Below, piece after piece: positions 1-9,453 of a stretch of DNA of 64,000 bases. The position numbers and the translations under genes are program-made. The notes below the pieces were generated by a model. The model did no database searches, had not been told where the DNA came from, and saw nothing but the letters and a program-made list of their open reading frames with translations. Every line of letters starts with the position of its first letter. Position 1 is the first letter of the stretch. Source of the DNA: Adiantum capillus-veneris (lineage: Eukaryota; Streptophyta; Polypodiopsida; Polypodiales; Pteridaceae); the NCBI GenBank assembly GCA_014529385.2, contig CM043942.1:33895969-33959968 (forward strand), in the 5' to 3' direction.

Positions 1-2
1 CT

Positions 3-500
3 ATGGCTGAGCAAGCTCATTTGGATGTAAGAGATGTGCAAGCTCATGCATTGATCGCATTTTTTGTGAAGCGCACTTTTAATCCTCACATATGTTCACC
101 AAAATTTGCAAAACAAGCTTGGGATATTCTGGCTCGTGTTTATGCAATTTTCAATGAGGCAAAAATTGCATTCATGTGTATAGACCTAGAGTCAAAGATT
201 ATGCATGAGGAAGATGAAATGGACACTTTCCTTGTTGGTGTCAATGATATAAATGAGAAACTTAAGTTTGCAGGCAAAGTCATTTTTGACAGTTCCCTTG
301 TGCAGACTGTTCTTGAGCAGCTTTGCCAGATTCTTCCCAAACTTTTGCTAGTACTTGGAGACTTTCGACCCAAGGAAATCCTGAAGTTGTCAATTTTGAT
401 GCATTATGCACATTGTTGTTGCAAGAGTCACTTTCCAGGAAAAAAGAGGGCTAAACAGCGTGCATTTGAACACTCTTACTGCTCAAATAAAAGGTGGTAA
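3..500 (+). pseudogene. copia family 1 copy A: gag fragment
   Basis: This open segment matches the middle of the copy B gag (copia-type gag, UBN2-like). Shared features include the QAHALIA block, the KFAKQAWDIL block and the KIMHEEDEMDTFL block. Gag packages the element RNA into virus-like particles. The N-terminus lies outside the window. After the stop near 500 the reading frame is degraded, but a zinc-knuckle relic (CHYCKA, about 617-667) can still be read and ends at a stop where copy B has a Ser-Cys pair. Not functional. Confidence 0.85.
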
Positions 501-1660
501 CAACAATTAACCATTTCTCATGGTTCTTTTGCGAGTGGAAAATCTTATGTTCCTAATGCTTCTACTGGTAGCACTTTGTCTAGAAATTCAAGTGATAAGG
601 GAAAAAAGAAGATGCATTGCCATTATTGTAAAGCTACTGCTACTGATCACTTGATCAAATAATGTCCGAAATTGAAGGCAAAAGAGGCTAAGAAGAAAGA
701 GGTTGGATCAACTACATGGTCCAATACAAGTGCAACTATTATAGAGTCTTCTGTGAAAGGAGATTGTGATGCTGATGTAGATGCAGATTGGGCTTTTAGT
801 GCATAGTGTACTTATGATCTTGCTTTCCATGATGCATGCATGTCAGTTGCTGCAAATTTACATGTGTGGTATTTTGACAGTGGTTCATAAAGCACATTAC
901 CTCACATCGTGATTTATTCACCTCTATTGAGTCTGTCCCTCATGGGTGCCAACAATGCCTCTTATTAGGTTCAGGGATTTAGAAAGATTGTGCTTACTAC
1001 TACAAATGGTAGTTCTCTCACACTTCTTGATGCATTGTATATACCTGGGATCGAGAAGAATCTTTTGTCTGTACCTGCACTTGCTAGACTCGAACTTGTA
1101 GTCAAATTTGTGGATGACAGATGTACAGTACATGATCTCAAATTTGGTGATGAAATTGTTGCATCTGGAATTTTATGCCATGGGATGCATAAGCTCACTT
1201 TGTATGAGAAGTGTGAGCAAAATTTTCCAAATGCAGTTGTGGATTCTAAGGTTGTTTAAGATGCAAAACTTTGGCATGTACGTTTTGGGCATCTAAATTT
1301 TGCCAGTTTGCTACGTTTGCAAAAATATGATATGGTTGTTCTTTTCCGCCTCTTGAAGCACCTTTCAAACATGTTTGTGAAGGCTGTATTTTGGATAAGA
1401 TACAACGTTCAAAGTTTCCGAAGGATGGTTCAATTAGGAATACATGCAGGTTCCAGTTTGTGCATAGTGATGTTTGTGGGCCCATGCAAACTCCATCCTT
1501 GGGCAATTAACTTTACTTTGTGACTTTCATTGATGATTACTCCAAGAATGCATGGGTGTATCCGCTTAAGGCAAAGCTCGAAGTGTTTTTGTGCTTCAAG
1601 CAATTTTTGGCTATGGCTGAAAATGTCTCAAAATGTACAATGGGCACCCTCCATTCCGAT

Positions 1661-1661
<1 letters not shown>

Positions 1662-1692
<31 letters not shown>
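1662..1692 (+). repeat. Poly-G tract, 31 bases, inside an integrase ORF
   Basis: An uninterrupted run of 31 G replaces a short purine stretch that in copy B encodes Gly-Gly-Glu right after the catalytic HSDR. Flanking sequence matches copy B on both sides. It is either a homopolymer expansion in a dead element or a base-calling problem. Confidence 0.9.
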
Positions 1693-1693
<1 letters not shown>

Positions 1694-1867
1694 ATATGTC
1701 TCATGAATTTATTGCATTTCTGGCTAGTCGTGGGATAAAACACCAATGTATAGTGCCGTATACACCTCAACAAAATGGTGTTGCTGGCAGGAAAAATAGG
1801 TCTCTTACGAAAATGGCACGATGTATAGTCAAAAGTCAAGCTTTACCACATTCGTTTTGTCTTGAGG

Positions 1868-2005
1868 CTAATATGTGTGCCACATGTACTTAACAGGTGT
1901 CCTACAAAATCTCTATAGTCTATGAATCTTAATAGTCTAATATGTGTGCCACATGTACTTAACAGGTGTCCTACAAAATCTCTATAGTCTATGAATCCTT
2001 ATGAA
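1868..2005 (+). repeat. 69-bp tandem duplication in integrase relic
   Basis: Two copies of a 69-bp unit start at 1868 and 1937. Both contain the LNRCPTK coding block and end before ATGAATC. Copies B and D carry the sequence once, so this arose in copy A. Confidence 0.85.
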
Positions 2006-2479
2006 TCATGGCATGATGTAAAGCCTTATATTGAGCACATGTGCATTTTTTGTTGTTTAGCTTATGCTTTGGTGCCACAAGTGCAACATAGAAAATTGGA
2101 TGATAAAGCTGTCAAATGCATATTTGTCGGGTATAGTGTTGAAAGCAAAGGTTCCAGGTTGTATCATCCACAAACAAAGCGTATCTTGGTTTCACGGGAT
2201 GTTGTGTTTGTGAAAGATTATGTTCAGCCCTTGCTGTCATGTAATAGAGACAATAATATAAAGTCACAGGACATTTATGACAGTTTGTTGCCTCTTTTTA
2301 GTGGTGAAAGTTCGAACGTACGTTCAAATGAGGCAAATGTACAACCTATGGCGGTTTCAAAAAATGTTATAGATCAGCATAGTACTGATGTAGATGACAT
2401 GATGTACTTGATGAGGAAAGGGATGAGAATGAGCATGCTAGAGGTATGCCAAAATGGCTAGTGCATACTTTGTGTGACA

Positions 2480-3640
2480 ATAAATTGGATGCACCTTTGT
2501 CTAGTCATACCCATTAAGGTTCTCGCCATGAATCTTATGCATCAGATTGTTATGCAAGTTTGGTTTTGTCTAGCTTATGTGATGTTGATGAACCTCTGTC
2601 TTTTGATGAAGCACAAAATTCAAAAAATTGGATGGCTGCCATGGAATCTGAATATTTTCCTCCTAGCAAAAAGGCCATTGGTACGAAGTGGGTTTACAAG
2701 TTGAAATGCAAGCCGGATGGTGAGATTGATCTCTATAAGGCTCGACTTGTTGCAAAGGGTTATGCACAGCAAAAAGGCATAGATTATGAAGAAACTTTTG
2801 ATCCCATTTGTCATACTACTACTGTGCATTTTCTATGCACATTGGTAGCTCATTTTGGTTGGAATGTACATCAATCAAACATTGTTACTGCTTATTTGAG
2901 GAAGTTTATGTACTGCAACCTCGCGGTTTTGTCAAGAAAGGATAAGAGGATAAAGTGTGCAATTGTAAGAAAGCTTTGTATGGGTTGAAGCAATCTCCTT
3001 GTGCTTGGTATGAGAAAGTTGATACTCATTTGGTCAAATGCGGCTTTTGTAACAGTCTAGCACAAAGCACCTTGTATGTAAAGCGTGACGGTGATGTACT
3101 TCTCATTGTCATTGTCTATGTGGATGATATGTTGATCACTGGACCAAGTGAAAGACATATTTTTGAATTTAAGGCTGATTTGAATGCTAATTTAGAGATG
3201 AAATATTTGGGGATGTTGCATCATTACTTGGGCATATAGTTTAAGTAGTGTGATGGTGGTATTTCCTTGTGTCAGACAAGTTACATAGAGGCATTGCTAT
3301 GTAAGTTTGGCCTTGAGGATTGCAAACCTATTGTCACTCCCATGAAGACAGGTTTGAAATTGATTCTTCATGATGCTGGTGATCCTGCCAATGTCACTCT
3401 TTACAAAACTACTGTAGAACGCCTCATTTACGTATGTAACACGAGGCCAGATATTCATCTTGCACTCTCGCAGGTCAACAATTTTATGCATAGCCTAGGG
3501 TTTAAGCATTGGCACCATGTCAAGTGGATCTTTTGCTACTTGAGTGGCACTTTACACCTTGAGTTGTTTTAACCCAAGGGGGGTTCATTGCCGCCAGATT
3601 TACATGCTTTTTCGGACCCAAATTGGGCTAGTTGTTTTGA
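2480..3640 (+). pseudogene. copia family 1 copy A: reverse transcriptase and RNase H (first part)
   Basis: RT begins near 2620 (SKNWMAAM, then KWVYKLKCKPDGEID) and continues through ALYGLKQSP at 2965-2995 to the catalytic YVDDMLITGP at about 3117-3146. The connection and RNase H domain follow (CNTRPDIHLALSQV at about 3430-3480). Premature stops occur, for example at 3237-3239 and 3570-3572, and part of the N-terminal RT is deleted. The domain is cut at 3645 by the gag-only element and resumes at 7774. RT and RNase H would convert element RNA to DNA. Confidence 0.88.
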
Positions 3641-3645
3641 CACAT

Positions 3646-4683
3646 TGGTGCAACCAAAGTTGGTATGTGCAAGAAAGTGTTCTATGCCAAGCAATGGGTG
3701 CTAGCAAATGCAAGACAAAGGGCTAAATCCAATGTGAAAGACATAGGCAAGTAGGTGCTAGGGGAAGTGTATGCCAGATGCGGCTTTTAGGCCAAAAAGG
3801 CTCGAAGACTAGGCCAAATGGGATGACAAGTCAACGTACCTCAAGTGCTGAGTTAGTGCTCTAGAATGTAGAGTTCAAGGTGATGTGCAAGCTGGTTCAA
3901 ATGACTCGTCAATGGAGCCCCGGTGTGCGAGACATTTAAGTTTGAATCTAGAAGGTTTAACAGATATGAGACGGAGAGAGCAGCTAGAGAGCAAATACAA
4001 GGTGGCTACCCCTCTAAAGTTGCCTAATTGAAGTGCCAAATGGACCAATCAAAGACGACATACCAAAAGTAAAGAGGGCACCCCTACATAAGCGATTTTT
4101 TAGTCATTTTTCATGCTTTTTACCATAGTAGTCTTTTTGCCAAGGCCTTGAGCCGGTGAGCCTGCAGAGAGCCATAGAGTGAAAGTGTGTGAGTTCTTGG
4201 GTGGGATTTTTGTGCAGAGGTGTGTCCTTGCAAAGCCCCAAGTGTGCGTTTTCTTCCCCGATGACCATGTGGGTGAGTCATTTGATGTAAATGGTGTTTG
4301 AGCAGTGGTGAAACTTCCATGGTGTTTCTCTCACGTGGTTCCCCCTTGCCCCCCCCCCCCCTTTCTCTACTTCTTCTGCTTGTGTGTGCGGTGCCGGTGG
4401 GGATGTGTGTGCCCCTCCAGGCCCCTTCTTGTGTGCAAAATGGAAGTGAGAGTGTGGTTTCTCATGTGCAACAGTGGTGTGTGGATCAAAACGAGCAATG
4501 AAATGCGTGGTTAGCTGAGTGTGTGCATGTTTACGATTCGGTGTGTGTGTGGGTGGTGGCCTGCCAGCATGTGTCGAGAGTTTTGAAGGAGAACTCTAGT
4601 GGATTGGGGTGCTATGTACACCTTGGGCTATAGAGAGGCAGTCTTTTTGTGTGCCGGGTGTGTTCCCCCATTCCCCCTCTCCA
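3646..4683 (+). repeat. 5' LTR of gag-only element (1038 bp)
   Basis: It starts TGGTGCAACCAAAGTTGG and ends TTCCCCCTCTCCA. It is collinear with 6789-7769 with scattered substitutions. A TATA-like CACCCCTACATAAGC lies near 4079-4093; the 3' copy has CACACCTATATAAGCC, a better TATA box. It would supply the promoter and poly-A signals. Confidence 0.88.
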
Positions 4684-4685
4684 TC

Positions 4686-4701
4686 TTCTGGTGCCCCCAC
4701 T
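4686..4701 (+). other. Putative primer binding site of gag-only element
   Basis: Immediately after the 5' LTR the sequence reads TCTTCTGGTGCCCCC. A TGG a few bases inside the LTR end is the expected start of a tRNA primer site. The same LTR-end/primer arrangement (CCATCTTCTGGTGCCC) recurs at 53961-53977. I do not assign the tRNA. Confidence 0.55.
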
Positions 4702-4796
4702 GAGGAGCTGTCTGATGCTCCTTGTTAAAGTTAAAGCAACGATTTTGGTGATGCCAAAGGTGAAACCTTTGAAGCATAGGTTCTGCTAGAGAAGAG

Positions 4797-5345
4797 ATGG
4801 CGTGGTTCGGTTTTCCCATTTTCACCGGGCTCAAAGATGTGGAAACTTGGCTCCAAGATTGCAGATTGTTCGTGTTGGAGAGCGGTTTATTGAGAGAGGA
4901 AGTCACGGTACAGGTGTTCCCACTCCTGGCTCGTGGTAAAGCGAGGCTATGGTTCGATGGCCTCAGTGATGAAGAAAAGGCAGATTGTGAAGCCCTAGAG
5001 GTAGCTTTTCAAAGCAGATATGTTGCAAATGCGCAGCTGGACGAAGTGACGTAAAAGTTAGACAAATTGAGGCAGAGCTTGGAAGCGGATTTTCAAGGGT
5101 TCATATGGGAGTTTGAAGCCCTTTGGGGAAAGCTAATCAAGGTAGTTGCTGCAGAGAATGACAATTTTTTGAAGTTGAGTAGCCATGGATTGCCTGCATG
5201 AGGAAGTGCGCGACAAGGTAGAAATAGATGGCCCAGTGTCATACGAAGATGTGATAGCTCTAGCAAAAGGGCATACCAAAAATATTGAATAAGCGCGAAG
5301 CTAGGCAGAATTTTCCGGCAGAATTTTCCAAATGCGATGATGCCA
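4797..5345 (+). pseudogene. Retrotransposon Gag domain protein (broken)
   Basis: An 85-residue open segment at 4797-5054 reads as a Ty3-type Gag: FPIFTGLKDVETWLQDC, then LLARGKARLWFDGL, then VAFQSRYVA. That is the usual W-L, A..W...L, F...F layout of the retrotransposon Gag family. A stop at 5052-5054 interrupts it, but similarity continues (KLDKLRQS..FQGFIWEFEALWGKL, then VRDKVEIDGPVSYEDVIALAKGH) with frame changes to about 5290. No zinc knuckle is visible. The start at 4797 sits ~110 bp after the primer site, sensible for gag. Confidence 0.75.
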
Positions 5346-5421
5346 AGGCATTGTGATGCGGTGGCAAAGGTAAGTGTATGTACAAGAGGAGCCAAGGGTT
5401 CTTTGGCTATAGAGAGACAGG

Positions 5422-5712
5422 GTGATTCCTATGCGGAGGATGCCGACTAGAGAAGCTCCAATTGTGGAGGAAGTTCAAGTAGTTCCAGATCGGGAAAAGG
5501 ATGTGCTACCAAGTTCAAGTGTGGATGTAGAAGCTCCATTGAAGTGTGGTAAAGGTCAAAGAGTGCGGTTTGCAAACAAGGTCAAAGCGGTAAAGCTAGA
5601 GGAGCTTCTCGAGATTGAGATTGAGAAAGAGATTGAGCCGAGTGATAGTAGCTCTATGGATTCCGACACGAGTCGGAAGACCGAGTCGTCTCAATCCAGC
5701 CTCCGGGTATGA
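5422..5712 (+). pseudogene. Charged ORF of gag-only element, function unknown
   Basis: This is a 96-residue open segment rich in Glu, Lys and Ser, with KGQRVRFANKVKAVKLEE followed by an acidic Ser/Asp tail. It sits downstream of the Gag domain and may be the former C-terminal half of the same polyprotein. I recognise no enzyme motif. It stops at 5710-5712, before a 113-bp tandem duplication. Confidence 0.4.
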
Positions 5713-5760
5713 TGAGTATGACCTCTTGCATGTGAGTGGAGAGACAATAAATCTGTGCAA

Positions 5761-5986
5761 TGAGCAGTCTAAAGTGCCAGGCGAGATGCCTGATGGAGAT
5801 CAAGCCTAGCAGTCCAAGCCTACAGGTGATTATTAGCAGGTAAAGGTTATGTATGGTGCCATGCTAATGGACATGAGCAGTCTGAAGTGCCAGGCGAGAT
5901 GCCTGATGGAGATCAAGCCTAGCAGTCCAAGCCTACAGGTGATTATCAGCAGGTAAAGGTTATGTATGGTGCCATGCTAATGGACA
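5761..5986 (+). repeat. 113-bp tandem duplication inside gag-only element
   Basis: Two nearly identical 113-bp units begin at 5761 and 5874 (both TGAGCAGTCT) and end GCTAATGGACA. 113 is not a multiple of three, so the duplication changes frame. Confidence 0.9.
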
Positions 5987-5999
5987 TGCTATTGAAAGT

Positions 6000-6788
6000 G
6001 GCAGTGGAATGTGCGTTGGTGGTGCAACAGGTGTAGAATCTTTCCAAAAGGGATAGAGCAGCTTTGCCTATGGTAGTGGAGCATGATGCAGTGGTAGAGC
6101 ACGTGCTTGAAGAGCACGTAATTGAAGCCAATAATCAAGTAGTGCTAATCAACCTTGAAGGGCAAATTGACAAGGAAGAGCTCGATGATGTTGGAATTGA
6201 GTGCATGAAAGGTGATGCGGATTCCGAGGCGGTGCCCAAGCTTTCCAAAGAGGTATGTGAGTGGTGGTTGAAGGGAATGCTGATAAGTCTGGCTATGCAG
6301 TGTGCTGTTGAGCAGGTACATTGATCTGTTGAAAGATGCTCTCACTTTACATGGATGGGAGGGTGGGTCAGGCGTGTTCAACGCGAGTGATAGTGCAGGT
6401 ATGCCTTTGGATAGCGAGCACGATGGTGCTCTATTTAGAGATGCTTTGTTGCAAGTGGGAAGTTTGCCAATGGGTACATGGAGTGGTAGAGGTATGTTGT
6501 TGGTGGTTTGGGTGCATGGTTGGTTATATGCATCGGTGTGGCACTATGAAAAGGTGTTACAGGTGGGCGAAGATAATCAATGTCAGGTGTTTGATCTAGG
6601 CGGATGATAGAAGGTAAAGCAGGGGGTTGGGCAACCCGCTTGAGCAGAAATGGCAGGTAGAAGGGTCAATTTTTTTACATATGCTAGGTGGTGTTGTGGT
6701 GTACAGAGAGATTGTTTGGAGTGTGTAGTTTTTTGGTGCAATAAGCTTGTGTGTGGACATAAATGTTCAACTAGGGGGTGGGCAATGA
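6000..6788 (+). other. 3' interior of gag-only element with polypurine tract
   Basis: Acidic open segments (for example 6064-6324) have no recognisable domain. The purine-rich stretch AGGGGGTGGGCAATGA at about 6773-6788 directly precedes the 3' LTR and fits a polypurine tract. No pol sequence is present. Confidence 0.55.
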
Positions 6789-7769
6789 TGGTGCAACCAA
6801 AGTTGGCATGTGCAAGAAAGTATTATATGCCAAGCAATGGTGCTAGCAGATGTAGGACAAAGGACTAAAGCCAATGTGAAAGACATGGGCAAGTAGGTGC
6901 TAGGGGAAATGTATGCCCAATGCGGCTTTTAGGCCAAAAAGGCTCCAAGACTGGGCCAAATGGGATGACATGTCAAGGTGCCCGAAGTGTTAAGTTAGTG
7001 CTCTAGAATGTAGAGCTCAAGGTGATGTGCAAGCTGGTCCAGACGGCTCGTCAAACAGAGCCGCGGTGTGCTAGATATTTAAGTTTGAATGTTAAATGGT
7101 CTAGCATATCTGAGACAGAGAGAGCAGCTAGAGAGCACATACAAGGCGGCTACCCCTCCAAATTTTCCAAATTGAAGTGGAAAATGGACCAATCAGAGAC
7201 AAGATACCAAATTAAAGAGGGCACACCTATATAAGCCATTTTTTAGTCATTTTTCATGATTTTTTCCATAGTAGGCTTTTTCCCAAGGCCTTGAGCCGGT
7301 GAGCCTATAGACATCCATAGAGTGAAAGTGTGTGAGTTCTTCGGTGGGCTTTTTTGTGCAGAGGTGTGTGCCTGCAAATCCCTAAGTGTGCGATTTCTTG
7401 CCCCACGACCATTTGGGTTTCTCTCGCGTCGTTTGACCTGTCCCCGCTTCTCTACTTCTTCTGCTTGTGTTTGCGGTGTAGATGGGGATGTGTGTGTCCC
7501 CCGGCCCCTTCTTGTGTGCAGAATTTAAGTGAGAGTGAGGTTTCTCATGTGTGGCAGCGGTGTGTGGCTCAAAACGAAGAGTAGTGAAATGCATGGTTAG
7601 CTGAGTGTGTGCGTGTTTACGTGTCAGTGTGTGTGCAGGCGATGGCTTGCCAACATGTGTCAAGAGTTTTGAATGTAAAATCTAGTGGATTGGGGTGTTT
7701 TGTATGCCCTAGGCTATAGAGAGTTGGTCTTTTTGTGTGTCGAGTGTGTTCCCCCATTCCCCCTCTCCA
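6789..7769 (+). repeat. 3' LTR of gag-only element (981 bp)
   Basis: It matches 3646-4683 from TGGTGCAACC to CTCTCCA. It carries a clear TATA box (CCTATATAAGCC, about 7226-7237), then transcribed-type sequence. The two LTRs show many substitutions and some indels (1038 against 981 bp), so the insertion is not recent. Confidence 0.88.
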
Positions 7770-7773
7770 ACAT

Positions 7774-8160
7774 GAGTGTTCACAAGTAGTTTTTGTTTCA
7801 TGCTCGATAGTTCATGCATATCATGGTTGAGCAAGAAGCAACCTATTGTGGCCACTTACAATTGTGAGGCTGAGTACAAGACAATCTTCACAGCTACGGT
7901 TGAGTGTATATGGCTCAAACGCCTTATGGATGATTTTTGCCAGCATTATCTACACTGATAGTAAGAGCGCATTGGCAGTTTCGAGGAACCTAGTTTTTCA
8001 TGCTCACACAAAGCACATTGAGGTGCATTACCACTATGTCAGGGAGAGGCTCTCAACAATAGGAATCATCTTAGCTTATGTGCCAACGCAGGACAACCTT
8101 GTAGATCTTTTCATAAAGGCATTATCTCGTGAGAAGTTGAAGCTTTTCGCAAAGCTTTGA
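7774..8160 (+). pseudogene. copia family 1 copy A: RNase H (second part)
   Basis: Coding sequence resumes with SWLSKKQPIVAT, then CEAEYKTIFTATVECIWL, then TDSKSALAVSRNLVFH, then KHIEVHYHYVRERLS and DNLVDLFIKALS. It matches copy B 18710-19120 and completes the domain interrupted at 3645. A short deletion near 7935 removes codons present in copy B. Confidence 0.88.
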
Positions 8161-8264
8161 GCTTACTCCCCTTTGTGGATTGATCATGTCCTCACAGGGC
8201 ATGGCACTTCCCTATACACTATGTGTGCCAGCTCTAGTTCACCGCATCACTCCCAGGGGGCATT

Positions 8265-8530
8265 TGTTACCATATACATGTGGTAGTGATGTGTGTGAAC
8301 ACACATCACTACCACATGAGTTCCTAAGTGTGTGAACACACTTAGGACCGCCAGGGCACTTTTTCCCTCACTAGGAGGTTTTCCCCCCGGTGCATTGTAT
8401 ATACGCCCATCACTCTAGGGCTATCTTATCTTTCCATTGCACACTAAGTATTACACTCTCTGTTGTGTGTCTTGAGCTTCCTTCGTATTCTCCAAGTTGT
8501 GTGTGTTTTCTTGCAACCCTAATTCCAACA
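8265..8530 (+). repeat. 3' LTR of copia family 1 copy A (266 bp)
   Basis: It follows a polypurine tract (CCCAGGGGGCATT), begins TGTTACCATATACATG and ends AATTCCAACA. It is 39 bp longer than the same LTR in copies B and D because it carries an extra palindromic block at 8277-8346. A TATA-like TGTATATACGCC lies near 8395-8406. Confidence 0.9.
8277..8346. repeat. Paired palindromes within LTR of copy A
   Basis: A perfect inverted repeat with 20-bp arms and a 2-base loop spans 8277-8318 (arm CATGTGGTAGTGATGTGTGT). A second with 11-bp arms and the same GA loop spans 8323-8346. Copy B has only the short GTGTGTGAACACAC core here. Confidence 0.93.
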
Positions 8531-9453
8531 CTGCTGCAATACATGATATGACACCAAAAGAGAAGTTTTGTGGTGAAAAATTGGATGGATTTGATTTTAA
8601 AGTGATCAGAAGTATTGCTTATGTGCATGTGCTGGATGAGCTAAGAAGTAAGCTTGATCAGAAAGAAAATAAATGTGTGTTCATTGGATATTCCCTTGAG
8701 AAGAAAGGGTAAAAATGTTACAATCATATCGCAGGTAAAGTGAGGGTGAGCAAAGATGTTGTTTTTTATGAAATGCAAAGTTGGTATGATGATGTGAAAG
8801 ATGGTTTACGGGCTGATGCAAGAGAGAATTTGGGTGCAAAAAATGCTTGACCTGGTTTTGAGTGGGCCACAAGGGTTACCTAGTGCAAGTCATGGTGAGA
8901 ATCCATGGAGGTGCAGGTTGTGTGAAAGAGTGAGTCCTCCTAACTCTTCTAATGTATCAAGGAAAGGGAAAGAAAAATTTGATGATGCCCCTAAACTACC
9001 AAATTTGAATGCTGGTCATGATGATGGTGACAACAGTGGTTCTGAGTAGTGTTTAGATGAGGATTTTGGCATACCCTCTGTCAAGTCTCTGGGTTCAGGA
9101 AGGATGCAAGCAGGGAACAAGGCACCTCAAAGTGATCCCGAACCGCACAGTTTTAAAAGAGTAAGAGATCTTGTGTAGAGATTAACTTATGACAATTATG
9201 TGGCTTGCCATTGTGCATGTATGCCGAAGATTACAGAGGAGGTAGAACCAATGCGTTCTGTTAAAGATGAAAAATGGCAGCAAGATATGGATGAAGAGAT
9301 GGTTTCTCTTGATGCAAATGGAACATGGAAGCTAGTGCCATTACCCAAGGGAAATTAAGGCAATTGGATATAAGTGGGTTTACAAAATAAAGCATATTGT
9401 TGATGGTAGTGTGAGCAGGTACAAGGCTAGGATAGTGGTCAAAGGTTTTGTGC
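8531..9453 (+). pseudogene. Copia family 2 integrase C-terminus / RT N-terminus (5' half of inverted element)
   Basis: Directly after the copy A LTR, a different copia appears. TPKEKFCGEKLDGFDFKVI, then KLDQKENKCVFIGYS, then VRVSKDVVFYE form the integrase C-terminal region (8545-8775). After a degraded linker, RT starts near 9255 (KWQQDMDEEM, NGTWKLVPLPKG, KWVYKIKHIVDGS, KARIVVKGF) and ends abruptly at 9453. The rest of the RT is found on the minus strand from 24914 downward. Stops and frameshifts make it non-coding now. Confidence 0.82.

Larger units (their letters stand above)
840..2240 (+). pseudogene. copia family 1 copy A: protease and integrase relic
   Basis: The retropepsin motif FDSG is legible near 873-884, but the Ala-Thr codons that follow in copy B are disrupted and the frame breaks. 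The integrase HHCC zinc finger and the first catalytic Asp (HSDVCGP) lie at about 1270-1490. The HSDRGG region near 1655-1665 is destroyed by a 31-base G run. The HQC..YTPQQNGV region follows, then a 69-bp tandem duplication (1868-2004), then the C-terminal block ending VSRDVVFV near 2210. Several stops interrupt it. The integrase would have joined element cDNA into host DNA. Confidence 0.85.
3646..7769 (+). mobile_element. Gag-only LTR retrotransposon (TR-GAG-like) nested in copy A
   Basis: Two matching direct repeats (3646-4683 and 6789-7769) bound a 2.1-kb interior holding a gag-like ORF but no protease, RT, RNase H or integrase. LTRs begin TGGTGCAACC and end CTCTCCA, giving TG...CA termini. 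The flanking 4-mer ACAT occurs on both sides (3642-3645 and 7770-7773) and lies exactly where the RNase H ORF of copy A is interrupted. This architecture is known as TR-GAG in plants. Movement would need enzymes from an autonomous relative. A related LTR fragment lies at 58560-59756 (-). Confidence 0.88.
1..8530 (+). mobile_element. Ty1/copia LTR retrotransposon, family 1, copy A (5' end outside window, interrupted)
   Basis: The element enters the window inside gag and runs through protease, integrase, RT and RNase H to a 3' LTR ending at 8530. The domain order (integrase before RT) defines Ty1/copia. It is closely similar throughout to copy B (14786-19439) and copy D (59757-64000), so these are one family. 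It is split at 3645 by a gag-only LTR element; coding sequence resumes near 7774. Many stops, frameshifts, a 31-base G tract and a 69-bp duplication show it is dead. Its 3' LTR abuts an unrelated copia integrase fragment at 8531, so it inserted into that older element. Confidence 0.93.

Noticed and set aside
8277-8346. Palindromes as a transcription terminator
   Set aside because: They lie in a plant retrotransposon LTR, not a bacterial context, and the other family copies lack them.
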